From positions 3,720,001-3,784,000 of the forward strand of contig NZ_CP073315.1 of the NCBI RefSeq assembly GCF_018140925.1: DNA of 64,000 nt. The letters are read 5' to 3'. Below, piece after piece: positions 27,481 to 35,884 of this stretch (its first letter is position 1; each line of letters starts with the position of its first letter). Below the pieces are notes generated by a model that made no database searches, had not been told where the DNA came from, and saw nothing but the letters and a program-made list of their open reading frames with translations. The translations under genes were made by a program, and so were the position numbers. Source of the stretch: Psychrobacillus sp. INOP01 (GTDB lineage: Bacteria > Bacillota > Bacilli > Bacillales_A > Planococcaceae).

Positions 27481-27951
27481 TTAATCCCAAACTAAGGGTC
27501 TTGGTATGCCCGCTGTTCTTAAATAATCAAGCAATTGGCCAGTATGGATAGATTCATGATAAGCAACTCTTAACAACATATCACCCAAGTCTCTTATGTA
27601 ACCTGCATCAGAGCGGTCAATTTTAATATTGGTTAAATCTTTTTCAGAAAATGACCTAATTGTTTCTAAGAACCGATTTCTATAAGGTTCGGCAAATTCC
27701 AATTCGGCATTCACAGTAGAAAAAGGCTGTTTATCGAAAGGAGAATCAAATACTGCCAGACTGCCTTGATTTTGGATTGCTAGATGGTAATAATGTTCAC
27801 TTTCTAGAACATGCCTAATCATTTCTAGACAAGTCATTGCTTCGTCATCCGGTTTCCATTGTAGTTTTTCTTGTGGAATAGCTGTCCAAACCTTAATACT
27901 TCTTCTTCGTACTTCGATAAAATTTAAAATAATTAATTCAATAGAGTTCAA
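27481..27951 (-). CDS. DinB-family protein
   Basis: 156 aa four-helix-bundle protein of the DinB/YfiT-like metal-binding superfamily. The three histidines of the family can be seen in MIRHVLESEHYYH and VAYHESIHTGQLLDYLR. Members include thiol-transferases using bacillithiol or mycothiol and damage-inducible proteins; function of this one is not known. GGGGGAAAA precedes the ATG on the minus strand. Confidence 0.85.
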   Translation of the reverse strand: MNSIELIILNFIEVRRRSIKVWTAIPQEKLQWKPDDEAMTCLEMIRHVLESEHYYHLAIQNQGSLAVFDSPFDKQPFSTVNAELEFAEPYRNRFLETIRSFSEKDLTNIKIDRSDAGYIRDLGDMLLRVAYHESIHTGQLLDYLRTAGIPRPLVWD

Positions 27952-28066
27952 AAATTTTCCCCCTTTTATTAGTATGTTTTAAATGTACACGAATAAGTGT
28001 TCGGTGAAAAGGCATGATTTTAATAAATATATTATTGCGCAGTTCGAATGAGACTGACATAAAAAA

Positions 28067-28249
28067 GTGCTCAATTTCAGCTCGAAATTTGAGTGGTTTA
28101 TCAACATTGATGGATGCGACTACTCCACAATCTTTACAGAAAATATAAGTGGTGGACGTAGCGGTAAAATATCCACGCCTACAGTTGGGATACAGATGGA
28201 TGTTTCGAATGATGAGATATTGCAGATAAGCTTATTTGTCTCGGCATAA
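28067..28249 (+). CDS. Possible 60-aa protein or fragment
   Basis: A GTG-initiated frame with ordinary protein composition (contains GGRSGKISTPTVGIQM) but no ribosome site. It may be the tail of a decayed gene. Family not recognised. Confidence 0.3.
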   Translation: MLNFSSKFEWFINIDGCDYSTIFTENISGGRSGKISTPTVGIQMDVSNDEILQISLFVSA

Positions 28250-28310
28250 GGTATTGCGTAAGAGGAATATATTAATTGATAAGACTGTTGAAAGGATTGG
28301 GTGGGTATTA

Positions 28311-28472
28311 ATGAGTAAAAAGAGATCAGTAAAAGCAACATCTAGTGGAATTGGTTTTGGAGTTGTATTAGCTATAGTTATCTCTTGGAGTGTCAACAAG
28401 TCAATACTTTGGGCAATTCTACACGGAATATTTGGATGGTTTTATGTAATTTATTATGTGATAAAATACTGA
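28311..28472 (+). CDS. Small membrane protein, 53 aa
   Basis: From ATG 28311 (after GGTGGG) the product starts MSKKRSVKATSSG and has two hydrophobic helices separated by SVNKS, ending YVIYYVIKY. Small proteins of this type recur in Bacillales without known role. Confidence 0.6.
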   Translation: MSKKRSVKATSSGIGFGVVLAIVISWSVNKSILWAILHGIFGWFYVIYYVIKY

Positions 28473-28665
28473 ACTTCTTTACACTAGCGAAGTCGCAAAT
28501 AAAGGTAGTAAAGTAATAGCATGAGTTACTTCATAAACGACCCATTAAGTTTTCTCCCTTTTAAAAGCATTTGGACTAAATTGTCTAGGTGTTTTTATTA
28601 TGTGAAATATTTAAAAACTAATTATTTCCATTCACATTTTGTGTAATACTAATAGTTGCGGAGGG

Positions 28666-29034
28666 ATGACAAAGATTGAAAAAGTAAATTTTATGTCCAA
28701 ATTTGACTTGATCTAAGACTAATATCAGCCTAAGAATATTGCAAATGTAAATTATTCAGCTTTTAAAATAGTAAATATATAAGGTGATTTCATATGGCAT
28801 CACCACGACGAATCAGATGAATTATTTTTAGTTATTAAAGGACATTTAAAAATAAAATTAAAAGATCAAGATGATATACATTTGGGTGAGGGTGAATTAG
28901 TTGTTATTCCAAAAGGAGTAGAGCATATGCCAGTAATTGAAGAAGATTATGTTGCTCTGATTCAACCATATGAATTATTAAATATCGGTAATGTGCAAAG
29001 TGAACGAACTGTATATAACGTTGAAAAAATATAA
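28666..29034 (+). pseudogene. Cupin-domain protein with three in-frame TAA codons
   Basis: One unbroken frame reads like a complete small cupin (about 120 codons): start MTKIEKVNFMSKF, metal-binding WHHHDESDELF, then GELVVIPKGVEHMP. It is interrupted by TAA at 28714, 28720 and 28780 with no frameshift. The histidines of the two cupin motifs are intact, so decay is recent or only the 5' third has been hit. GGAGG lies immediately before the ATG. Confidence 0.8.
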
Positions 29035-29203
29035 ATTCCATCTAAATCCAGTTTGTTTGAATTAACATTTAACTGATACTAATTAAGGATACTAGTCACA
29101 TCCAACTGGAGTAACGCGTATTGATGAAAAGCAATCAAGAGATCAACAGTTCAGCAAAAGAGCATCAATCGTTAATGGATTGATGCTCTTCACAATAATT
29201 AGG

Positions 29204-29419
29204 TCATTTAATATTATTTGAAAAATTTTTCCAAACGATTGAATCCATTCCAATATGCGGATGAACTTCAGATTGAAGTTTAAAATATAAATATTCCAAT
29301 TCGGTTATTGTTAACTCATAAAGATGTCTTTCATCTAATTTGTACCGTTCAAACTCCAGCAATTTACTAATTAACTGATTCCGCTTAATTTCAATAGCTT
29401 CCCTCAATAATTTTCCCAT
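29204..29419 (-). CDS. 71-aa FbpA-like small protein behind an S-box
   Basis: The product (starts MGKLLREAIEIKRNQLISKL, contains YELTITELEYLY) resembles the small Fur-regulated basic protein A family of Bacillus. A good ribosome site (AAGGAGACAATT) precedes the ATG. The first recognisable element upstream on the same strand is a SAM-I riboswitch (29491-29590), so methionine/SAM status may control it. No Fur box is obvious. Family assignment is tentative. Confidence 0.6.
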   Translation of the reverse strand: MGKLLREAIEIKRNQLISKLLEFERYKLDERHLYELTITELEYLYFKLQSEVHPHIGMDSIVWKNFSNNIK

Positions 29420-29490
29420 AATTGTCTCCTTTCATTTAAAATGACACGATTTAAATGATAAGAAGAGGAACTGGTATATTATAACCTCAA

Positions 29491-29590
29491 CTTATCTATC
29501 AAGCACAAGTACTTGCAGGAATTAGCACAGTATTCATTGAATCTGTTGCTGAGGTATCGACGGGCCAGTCCCTTCACCTCTCTTGATAAG
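29491..29590 (-). promoter_or_regulatory. SAM-I riboswitch (S-box)
   Basis: On the minus strand the 100-nt segment carries the S-box core in order: P1 5' arm CTTATCAAGAGAGGTG, AGGGACTGGCCC, GATACC, CAGCAACAG, GTGCTAATTCCTGC, and the closing P1 3' arm ending GATAGATAAG. After it, GATAAGTTGAGG can alternatively pair with CCTCTTCTTATC (29478-29458 region), consistent with a switching helix, though no long T-run follows. It should sense S-adenosylmethionine. The only gene downstream is the 71-aa protein at 29204-29419. Confidence 0.88.
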
Positions 29591-29842
29591 TAATTTATAT
29601 GTTATATTAACCTCATTATTCTTATCTGTCAACTAGGTTTTTAAATTACTTTAATTAAACTTCGTTTTTAGAACAAAAAATTTATTCCTTCTGCGACTAT
29701 TTCCTTTCTGTTAAGGAGTAATGACAAGACATTTTTTTCAAAGAGCAGTTGAGAAAATAGTCACATTTATTTTCACCTCGAATTTTAACATTTAGTATTC
29801 ATCATGTTGAAGGAGGAATTTTCGGAAAAGTATTGAATTCTT

Positions 29843-29917
29843 GTTGCACTAACGGGTGCTTTACTTGAAGACCATAAAGCATTTTCTTATTGAACTAAAG
29901 AGGCAGGTTAGCTGAAG
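29843..29917 (+). repeat. Cassette repeat, copy 1 (first of the array)
   Basis: General plan of this repeat: a left end close to TTCAACTAACGGGTGC, a variable middle that is usually an intrinsic terminator, then TTATTGAACTAACGC and a right end close to GCAGCAGTTTAGTTGAA. Left and right ends are imperfect inverted repeats. All copies point the same way. Here the left end is GCACTAACGGGTGC, the middle GCTTTACTTG...CATAAAGC, and the right end GGCAGGTTAGCTGAA. Confidence 0.85.
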
Positions 29918-29930
29918 ATGAATGGGGGTT

Positions 29931-29953
29931 TTTATGTCGCATTTGACACATAA
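29931..29953 (+). repeat. Shared post-repeat sequence, copy 1
   Basis: TTTATG-TCG-ATTTGACACATAA, found 14 bp after repeat copy 1, recurs at 53090-53113 also shortly after a repeat. It could encode a very short peptide or be the decayed start of related cassettes. Confidence 0.5.
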
Positions 29954-30099
29954 TGCGATTCAAAGGACATTAAATATTTATAGGGTGAACTGGAAATTAT
30001 TCTCCCTCAATTTTTAAATAAATAAAATATTCGATTCAATATAGAATGTTGAGTGGCCTGAGAAAGGCCCCTTCCATAAAGAAAGAGACCTCTTATGAA

Positions 30100-30402
30100 T
30101 CAGTCTGCTTCTATTCGAATAGCTTGAATAAATTGGCAGTCTACGATAAGTGTTGAACCAGGTTCTGTTGTTGGATCATTAAAGAATGCACAGCAATTAC
30201 TCTGATCTAAGATAATAAAAACAACATCTTCTAACACCTGACCACCTGATAAGAAAACATCAACTTCAGTTTGAGTTTGTAATCGTCTTAATTGATCACA
30301 AATGCAACCTTTACATTTAGTTGCAACTTTATCAGTATGTTCTTTCTTCTTATCACATTCATTACATTCATTACTTTTACTATTAGAATGTCTCATATTC
30401 AA
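30100..30402 (-). CDS. Cysteine-rich spore-coat/exosporium-like protein
   Basis: 100 aa. An Asn/Lys/Cys-rich start (CNECDKKKEHT) leads to CKGCICDQLRRLQ, then a beta-rich part with FLSGGQVLEDVVF, NCCAFFNDPTTEPGS and a conserved-looking end AIRIEAD. Such CxxCxC plus NCCAFF proteins occur in spore-forming Bacillales and resemble the CotY/CotZ coat group in composition; direct membership is not certain. GGAGGTATTGAAT precedes the ATG on the minus strand. Confidence 0.6.
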   Translation of the reverse strand: MNMRHSNSKSNECNECDKKKEHTDKVATKCKGCICDQLRRLQTQTEVDVFLSGGQVLEDVVFIILDQSNCCAFFNDPTTEPGSTLIVDCQFIQAIRIEAD

Positions 30403-30605
30403 TACCTCCTTTGGTTTTGTAAAGTTTGGCCGTACATTTATAATCTATGATTTCAATATGAAAGGTGATTGTACAATTTGGCAAGTGAAGATAAATTCGT
30501 TTAATTTAGTAGAATTAATGCTACATTCTTTGGTTTATAAATATATTGTTCTTAAAGCAAAGTAGTTTAGAAAAAAAGTTTATTTTTAAGGGATTTTCAA
30601 TATGA

Positions 30606-30758
30606 ATTAGAAATTTGGAAGGAAATTTATTTCAAATAGATAGCAATTTAAAATCTGAATTATGACTTGCTGAAAAAAAGAATGAAAGATTTGATGTTCA
30701 GAAAGAGTGTGTAAAATGTGGAGATTATAAAGAAGGTTGTTTAGTGTTTAGAGGATGA
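30606..30758 (+). pseudogene. Small broken gene with an in-frame TGA
   Basis: One frame reads NLEGNLFQIDSNLKSEL, a TGA at 30663, then ERFDVQKECVKCGDYKEG and stop. The CVKCGDYKEGC end looks like a small zinc-binding motif. No normal start codon. Probably the remnant of an array gene; family unknown. Confidence 0.4.
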
Positions 30759-30807
30759 TTAGCAATGCATAGTTCTAACATAATGTGTAATAAAAGAGAA
30801 GGTGCCT

Positions 30808-30884
30808 TTTCAACTAACGGGTGCTTTACTTCAAGAAGAAGTAAAGCCATTTTTTATTAAACTAAAGTAGCATTTTACTCTGAA
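30808..30884 (+). repeat. Cassette repeat, copy 2
   Basis: Left end TTCAACTAACGGGTGC intact; terminator stem GCTTTACTTC/GAAGTAAAGC followed by TTTTTTATT; right end degenerate (GTAGCATTTTACTCTGAA). Confidence 0.85.
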
Positions 30885-30957
30885 AAGTATTAAAGAATAT
30901 ATGACCCGACTATTATGTTAAAGTATAGAAAAAATAATAATAAAAAGAAGGTGTAGT

Positions 30958-31179
30958 TTGATAAAAACAGTATTTGTAGGTTTAATATCATTTATAGGTG
31001 TAAGCAGTTTGCTTTTATCGATTGGATATTTGTTTCATTTTAAATTGTTCATGTTTAGTTTTTACGAAGAAACTTCAACAGGATTTGAAGCAGGAGGTTC
31101 AGTAATTCCTTTTATAATCGGAATAATTTGTAGTTATTTTATCGGTAATTACTATAAAAAAAGGCAATATAGTTATTAA
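30958..31179 (+). CDS. Small membrane protein, 73 aa
   Basis: TTG start after AGAAGGTG. Two hydrophobic helices separated by a short acidic segment (YEETSTGFEAGG), ending in a basic tail YYKKRQYSY. It fills the space between repeat copies 2 and 3: start 74 bp after one, stop just before the next. Unknown function. Confidence 0.6.
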   Translation: MIKTVFVGLISFIGVSSLLLSIGYLFHFKLFMFSFYEETSTGFEAGGSVIPFIIGIICSYFIGNYYKKRQYSY

Positions 31180-31264
31180 ACTAACGGGTGCTTTAGGTAG
31201 AGAACATGGGTTGCTTAGGCAGCTCTTTTTTTATTGAACTAACGCAGCAGTTTAGTAGAATAAG
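31177..31264 (+). repeat. Cassette repeat, copy 3
   Basis: Left end TTAAACTAACGGGTGC overlaps the stop codon of the preceding gene; core hairpin GGTTGCTTAGGCAGCTC with TTTTTTT; right end GCAGCAGTTTAGTAGAA. Confidence 0.9.
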
Positions 31265-31355
31265 AGGTTGAATATAATATACTTCCTTATGTATAATAAT
31301 TCATATAAACGGACGTAAGAGGTTATCTATCTTTACTAATGAAAGAAGTGTTTAT

Positions 31356-31985
31356 GTGAGTTTGTATCTTGCTTATGTAATGGTAGGTCTTGCCATTGCA
31401 ATGCCTGTAGGGGCGATTACTGTCGAAATGACAAAACAAGGGTTGAAAAATGGATTTATACATGGATGGGCAGTAGGGTTAGGTGGTATGACAATTGATT
31501 TTACGCTAATCATTTTGCTATCAACAGGACTTGCTTCTATCTTGGCGTTACCTATTATTCAAATTCCAATGTGGCTTATTGGAGCAGTATTTTTAGTGTA
31601 CTTAGGTTACGATTCTATAAAAAATGCTGATAAGGATATCACTTTATCCGGAGAAAGAGTAACGAAGTCTTTTTTTAGTTCTTATAAGAATGGCCTTCTT
31701 GTGGCTGTATCTCCAGGTAATCTTGTTTTTTGGGTGAATGTATTTGGAGTAGTACTTGCAAAAAATTATGCAAGCGATGAAAGTCACTTTTTCATTGTTG
31801 CATTAGGAATTTTAAGTGGAATATTGTTACATGATATTGGATTACTCGCAATTATATCCATTACAAGAAAAGCACTAAATCGAAATATGATTAAATGGTT
31901 AACAATAGTATCGGGGATTTTATTAATTGGTTTTGCAGGATATTTTGTTTATGAGTTTATTCAAAGTGTGAAGTTATATATATAA
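31356..31985 (+). CDS. LysE-family amino-acid/metabolite exporter
   Basis: 209 aa with six hydrophobic segments, the normal LysE/RhtB architecture. The family N-terminal signature is present as GLAIAMPVGAITVEM, and AVSPGNLVFWVNVFG matches the second half motif. GTG 31356 is preceded by GAAAGAAGTG. Probably exports an amino acid or related metabolite; substrate unknown. A single-gene unit following repeat copy 3 and ending at a left repeat end. Confidence 0.85.
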   Translation: MSLYLAYVMVGLAIAMPVGAITVEMTKQGLKNGFIHGWAVGLGGMTIDFTLIILLSTGLASILALPIIQIPMWLIGAVFLVYLGYDSIKNADKDITLSGERVTKSFFSSYKNGLLVAVSPGNLVFWVNVFGVVLAKNYASDESHFFIVALGILSGILLHDIGLLAIISITRKALNRNMIKWLTIVSGILLIGFAGYFVYEFIQSVKLYI

Positions 31986-31991
31986 TACTTT

Positions 31992-32022
31992 TTCACAAAC
32001 GGGTGCTTGAGATCATAAGTTA
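31992..32022 (+). repeat. Cassette repeat, left end only
   Basis: TTCACAAACGGGTGCTT with the following ...AAGTTAAACAAGAC arm, 6 bp after the LysE stop; no right end before the minus-strand LTA-synthase gene. Confidence 0.6.
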
Positions 32023-32057
32023 AACAAGACTAACTTTAGAACAACAAGAAAAAAAGA

Positions 32058-32132
32058 ACCAATTCCTCTTCGGGAATTAGTCCTTTAATCGTTATGCTTT
32101 GCAATGTGTGGAGTGTATGCGGCCACACACTT
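32058..32132 (-). terminator. Hairpins between LysE and the LTA-synthase-like gene
   Basis: AATTCC-TCTTCG-GGAATT (32061-32078) and TGTGTGG/CCACACA (32105-32130) are consecutive hairpins in this convergent gap. Confidence 0.45.
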
Positions 32133-32139
32133 CTTCAAA

Positions 32140-34107
32140 TTAATTATTTTTTTCGTTATCAGTTTTTTCTGTTATATCCTTATTATAATTATACTGAGAA
32201 GGATCAACTTTAGTAAAACCCGCCGGTGTATAGAATCTCAATAGGTCACCATTTACAACTTTATCAGATAATTGTAATTTGTTATCTACTTCTTTCTTAT
32301 ACTCATTCGCTTTTTCTAATTGAGTATCATCTAGAGTCAAACCAGTTGTTGCATCATAGAATTTCTCATTAATTGAGTAGATAGTAGGACTAACAAAATC
32401 ACCATTTCTAAACGTTACTACATCATTATGCTCTATTGAGAGTAAGTCAGTACCAAAGTGAACATAATTTTGTGAATCAATTCCTAGTAAATGTAATAAG
32501 GTTGGAAGAAGGTCTATTTGCCCTCCATAAGTATGATTGACTCCACCTTGCATTCCAGGAACGTGAATAATTAACGGTACACGTTGTAAATTTGTACTTT
32601 CGTAAGGTGTAATTTCTTTTCCAATTATTTGTTCCATAGCTTTATTATGATTTTCTGAAATACCATAATGGTCACCATAAAAAACAAGCATACTGTTATC
32701 GTATAAGCCCGACTGTTGTAATTCACCAATAAACTGTTCAATTGCCTCATCAGCATAACGAGCAGTCTGGAAATAATCATCTACACTTGCATCACCAGTA
32801 TTAGCTTTACTAATTGTTGTTAAGTTTTGATCCATTTTATAAGGATAATGGTTCCCAACCGTAATAAATTTTGAATAGAAAGGTTGAGGTAGAGCATTTA
32901 TATAATCTAATGATTGTTCAAAGAATGGCTTATCCAACAAGCCATATTCAGCCATATCTTCCTCAGAAGTAGTGTCATAATAATTGGCATCAAAGAAATG
33001 GTCATAGCCGAATGATTTATAAATCTCGTTACGATTCCAAAAAGTTCCGTTATTACCGTGGAATACAGCTGATGTATAACCATCCTCTTTTAAGATGGCG
33101 GGAGCTGATTGATACGCATTCTGACCTTTTGTAATATATGCAGATCCTTGCGGTAAACCAAATAAAGAGTTTTCAAGCATAAACTCCGCATCCGAAGTTT
33201 TACCTTGAGCTGTTTGATGGAAGAAGTTATCAAAGTATAGTGTGTTTGGATCTTTAGTTAATGAATTTAAAAATGGCGTTACTTCTTCACCGTTTAATTC
33301 ATAGTTAATCAAAAAGTTTTGGAATGACTCCAAATGAATATAGATGACGTTCATTTCTTTTGCTGCACCAAAATATTCTGGGTTAGATTCTGCATAGTTA
33401 GATTTTGTATAGTTTATAACTTCTGTCATATCATCGCTATCAGCTAAAACCCGTTGTGAAGACGCCTTAATAGTTTCTGTAGCGTCATAAATAGTATAGT
33501 TATACATTCCTAAATACTTAACAATATAGTTTCTATCAAAACCACGAGTTAATAACTGTGGACGATCAACGTTAGCTAGTCCTAAATTTAAAGCAGAGAT
33601 TCCTATTACAAAAACAATTCCTACAATTGCTTGTCTGTATCCAATTCTACTAGTATCTTTTTGAATTTTTTTAGATAAACATAAGTAAATTAATAAAAAT
33701 ACATCAACAAAGAACAAAATATCGTAGGGTTTTAACAATGAAATAACACTGCCGCCTAAGTCTCCAAAGTTCTGCGTTTGAGTAATCGTTGGTAATGTAA
33801 TAAAGTCACTAAAAAATCTATAATAAACTACATTTGCATATAAAAGAATGGACATAAGAGTGTAAATTACCACAAGTAAAGTATATTTTCCCCGTCCTTT
33901 GAAAATGAAAGGAACTCCAAGAAATAACAAAGCAGAGCCAAGTGGATTTAACAATAAAAGAAATTGTTGAAGGAATCCTTCTACTCCTAAGTTAAATTGA
34001 GTTACTTGTGTGATATATGTTTTAATCCATAACATGAAAGTGGCTAATAAATATAGACTAGAAAACTTACTTAAAAAAGCAGCTTTTTTATTAATTAAAC
34101 TTTGCAT
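32140..34107 (-). CDS. Lipoteichoic-acid-synthase-family protein (LtaS/YfnI/YqgS type)
   Basis: 655 aa. Five N-terminal membrane helices (to about residue 185) followed by an extracellular sulfatase-fold domain that transfers glycerol phosphate from phosphatidylglycerol. Catalytic and Mn-binding features are present: YIHLESFQNF (metal Glu), GKTSDAEFML (nucleophile Thr), FHGNNGTFWNRN, and FYGDHYGISENHN. Length is normal. Acidic C-terminal tail. It lies opposite to the cassettes around it, with no complete repeat between it and LysE, so it looks like a chromosomal gene interrupting the array or an insertion in it. Confidence 0.93.
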   Translation of the reverse strand: MQSLINKKAAFLSKFSSLYLLATFMLWIKTYITQVTQFNLGVEGFLQQFLLLLNPLGSALLFLGVPFIFKGRGKYTLLVVIYTLMSILLYANVVYYRFFSDFITLPTITQTQNFGDLGGSVISLLKPYDILFFVDVFLLIYLCLSKKIQKDTSRIGYRQAIVGIVFVIGISALNLGLANVDRPQLLTRGFDRNYIVKYLGMYNYTIYDATETIKASSQRVLADSDDMTEVINYTKSNYAESNPEYFGAAKEMNVIYIHLESFQNFLINYELNGEEVTPFLNSLTKDPNTLYFDNFFHQTAQGKTSDAEFMLENSLFGLPQGSAYITKGQNAYQSAPAILKEDGYTSAVFHGNNGTFWNRNEIYKSFGYDHFFDANYYDTTSEEDMAEYGLLDKPFFEQSLDYINALPQPFYSKFITVGNHYPYKMDQNLTTISKANTGDASVDDYFQTARYADEAIEQFIGELQQSGLYDNSMLVFYGDHYGISENHNKAMEQIIGKEITPYESTNLQRVPLIIHVPGMQGGVNHTYGGQIDLLPTLLHLLGIDSQNYVHFGTDLLSIEHNDVVTFRNGDFVSPTIYSINEKFYDATTGLTLDDTQLEKANEYKKEVDNKLQLSDKVVNGDLLRFYTPAGFTKVDPSQYNYNKDITEKTDNEKNN

Positions 34108-34355
34108 TTTATCACCTTCCTATAAATCTATTATTCATTCTTAAGAATAATTTGGTAAAAATAATTTTAATATAATTTCACAAAGCTAATTCACACTACA
34201 TCTTTTGAAGACTTCTGTCAAGTGAAAATCTTGCTATATCCCTCTATACACCACCTATAGTTTAATACTTATCGTTGTTGTTACAGGCTTTAGTGGTATC
34301 TTTTAGGAAGCATTACAGGGGCGAATTTTTTGTACTACCTACATATTAATTTCTT

Positions 34356-34484
34356 ATGGGTTATGAATTACTTAGAGATAAAGGATACGGAAAGCAATTA
34401 TTAGATAGTATAGAGGAAATTGCAAGAGAGAATAGATGCAACCACATTAACATTTTCCTATTCAAGTACCGGGTGCGTATTTAG
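34356..34484 (+). pseudogene. GNAT acetyltransferase fragment
   Basis: Starting at ATG 34356 the frame reads GYELLRDKGYGKQLLDSI, the acetyl-CoA-binding helix-loop of a GNAT, then ENRCNHINIFLF before stopping. The N-terminal half is missing. Its last codons run into TTCAAGTACCGGGTGC, a mutated left repeat end, so it is a decayed cassette. Confidence 0.65.
34460..34483 (+). repeat. Degenerate left repeat end
   Basis: ATTCAAGTACCGGGTGCGTATTT resembles TTCAACTAACGGGTGCTTTA with three changes; it terminates the GNAT fragment. Confidence 0.45.
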
Positions 34485-34519
34485 AAAAGATATCCTAAAA
34501 AGTTCAAAGGAGGCATAGC

Positions 34520-34969
34520 ATGAAACAATATAAAATCAGAATTACTCCATATAACTCCAAATATGCAGAACAAACAGTGGACATGTGGCGAGAAAGTAAG
34601 GAACAGGCTATTGGCCAAAAAGAAATTCACGACTTTGAAAATCACGTTTATTTTTTAAATCATATATTACCAGAACAGTTTCAAATAGATTTAGCCTTAA
34701 TGGATGAAGAAGTTGTTGGAATGATTGCCTATAACGATAGTGAAATAAACCAACTATATATTCATCTAGAGTATCAAGGAATCGGTATAGGTCGGACATT
34801 ACTAGATAAAGCAAAAGCACAATCAAGTAGGAAATTAACATTGTACACATTTGAAGTAAATGAAAAAGCACAACGGTTTTATGAAAACCATGGCTTTAAA
34901 ATCATAAATAGAGGAAATGAAAATGAAGAAAATTTACCAGATATTCAATATGAATGGACATCCAAATAA
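34520..34969 (+). CDS. GNAT-family N-acetyltransferase
   Basis: 149 aa GNAT. The acetyl-CoA motif is IHLEYQGIGIGRTLLDKAK, seen as EYQGIGIGRTLL, and the C-terminal beta-alpha FYENHGFKI is typical. AAAGGAGG precedes the ATG. Substrate unknown; small GNATs are among the commonest genes in integron cassettes and other accessory arrays. Ends in a repeat without a clear left end. Confidence 0.9.
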   Translation: MKQYKIRITPYNSKYAEQTVDMWRESKEQAIGQKEIHDFENHVYFLNHILPEQFQIDLALMDEEVVGMIAYNDSEINQLYIHLEYQGIGIGRTLLDKAKAQSSRKLTLYTFEVNEKAQRFYENHGFKIINRGNENEENLPDIQYEWTSK

Positions 34970-35012
34970 ATGATGTTATTTGGGTTTTTAATGAAAAGTT
35001 AGCATTATAAAA

Positions 35013-35074
35013 ATCTTGGGTTGAATAAGTAACTCTTTTTTGTTATAGAACTAACGCTAAGTTAGTTGAATAAC
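35013..35074 (+). repeat. Cassette repeat lacking a clear left end
   Basis: Core GGGTTGAATAAGTAACTC with TTTTTT, then ATAGAACTAACGCTAA and right end GTTAGTTGAATAA. Confidence 0.7.
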
Positions 35075-35105
35075 AGCTTGTTAATGGGAAGGAGAGGACT
35101 AATTT

Positions 35106-35285
35106 ATGATATTTATGCTTTGGCTTGTCATACCATTATTAGGCGTTTTATGGTTTTTAAATTTTACTACTTTTTTAAAGAACCTATAGAACGGAAAAAG
35201 CACTCATAACCCAAATGTTTTAGGAGCAGTCTTAACGTTTATTTTTATCTTTGCTCTAATGTACTGCTATGCTGGAACTCACTAA
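35106..35285 (+). pseudogene. Small membrane protein gene with in-frame TAG
   Basis: ATG 35106 after GAAGGAGAGG starts a frame with two hydrophobic helices (MIFMLWLVIPLLGVLW and NVLGAVLTFIFIFALMY). A TAG at 35187 interrupts an otherwise continuous 59-codon gene of the small-membrane-protein kind common in this array. Probably a pseudogene. Confidence 0.6.
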
Positions 35286-35289
35286 AAGA

Positions 35290-35398
35290 TTGTGAACTAT
35301 TGCACTTAAACTAACATAGTGTCTGAGTTAAAGATCAAGGATAGCTTAGCCAACTCTTTTTTCTTATTGAACTAATGCTGCAGTTTAGTTGAATAAGG
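35290..35398 (+). repeat. Cassette repeat, extended left flank
   Basis: Begins TTGTGAACTATTGCACTTAAA, a left extension also seen before several other copies, then CTAACATAGTGTCTGAG, core GGATAGCTTAGCC..CTC with TTTTTT, and right end CTGCAGTTTAGTTGAATAAG. Confidence 0.85.
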
Positions 35399-35495
35399 GG
35401 AAATTTTATTTCTTTTGAAATATTTGGAACTTCCATTAATTTTAAACGTATTAAAGTTAAGGAATGGATTAGCTCATTTGAAATAAGGGGGTGTC

Positions 35496-35714
35496 CTGAA
35501 AATAACTATATTTAAAAAGTATTTTACAAATGTTTTATGGATTTTAGTTATCGCATTATTTGGAGTGTCTTTTCTAACGCATGCCAATAGTTATTTCAAT
35601 ACTAAAGAAATTAACTTATTAAGTACTCGCTGCAATGAAGTTGATGGAGAAGTTGTATTAAAAATCTATAATAATCTAACAAGTGAATACTATTTTGAGT
35701 GTAAGAGAAAATAG
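35496..35714 (+). CDS. Small secreted or membrane-anchored protein, 72 aa, non-AUG start
   Basis: AAGGGGGTG at 35485-35493 precedes an open frame with no ATG, GTG or TTG at the right place; CTG 35496 is the nearest candidate, or the start was lost. The product has one hydrophobic helix (VLWILVIALFGVSFLTHA) and a polar C-terminal part with two cysteines (TRCNEVDG, YYFECKRK). Follows one repeat and precedes another. Unknown function. Confidence 0.5.
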   Translation: MKITIFKKYFTNVLWILVIALFGVSFLTHANSYFNTKEINLLSTRCNEVDGEVVLKIYNNLTSEYYFECKRK

Positions 35715-35774
35715 ATTTAATTGTTCATGTTCATTGTACTGGAGGAACTTAATTAAATTGAGTTCCTCCATTTC

Positions 35775-35858
35775 TTATTGAGCTAACGGGTACTTTACTT
35801 CCAGAAGGAATAAAGCTTTTTTCCTTATTTGAACTAACGCAGCAGAATAGTTTAACAG
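35775..35858 (+). repeat. Cassette repeat
   Basis: Left end TTGAGCTAACGGGTAC preceded by a separate hairpin GGAGGAACT/AGTTCCTCC (35739-35768); core CTTTACTTCC..GGAATAAAG with TTTTTT; right end GCAGCAGAATAGTTTAA. Confidence 0.85.
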
Positions 35859-35884
35859 CAATTACGTAATTAGAGGAGAATTAT

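Noticed and set aside
28714-28782. Stop-codon readthrough or recoding in the cupin gene
   Set aside because: Three TAA codons in 23 codons, and other genes nearby have TAG or TGA; decay is simpler.
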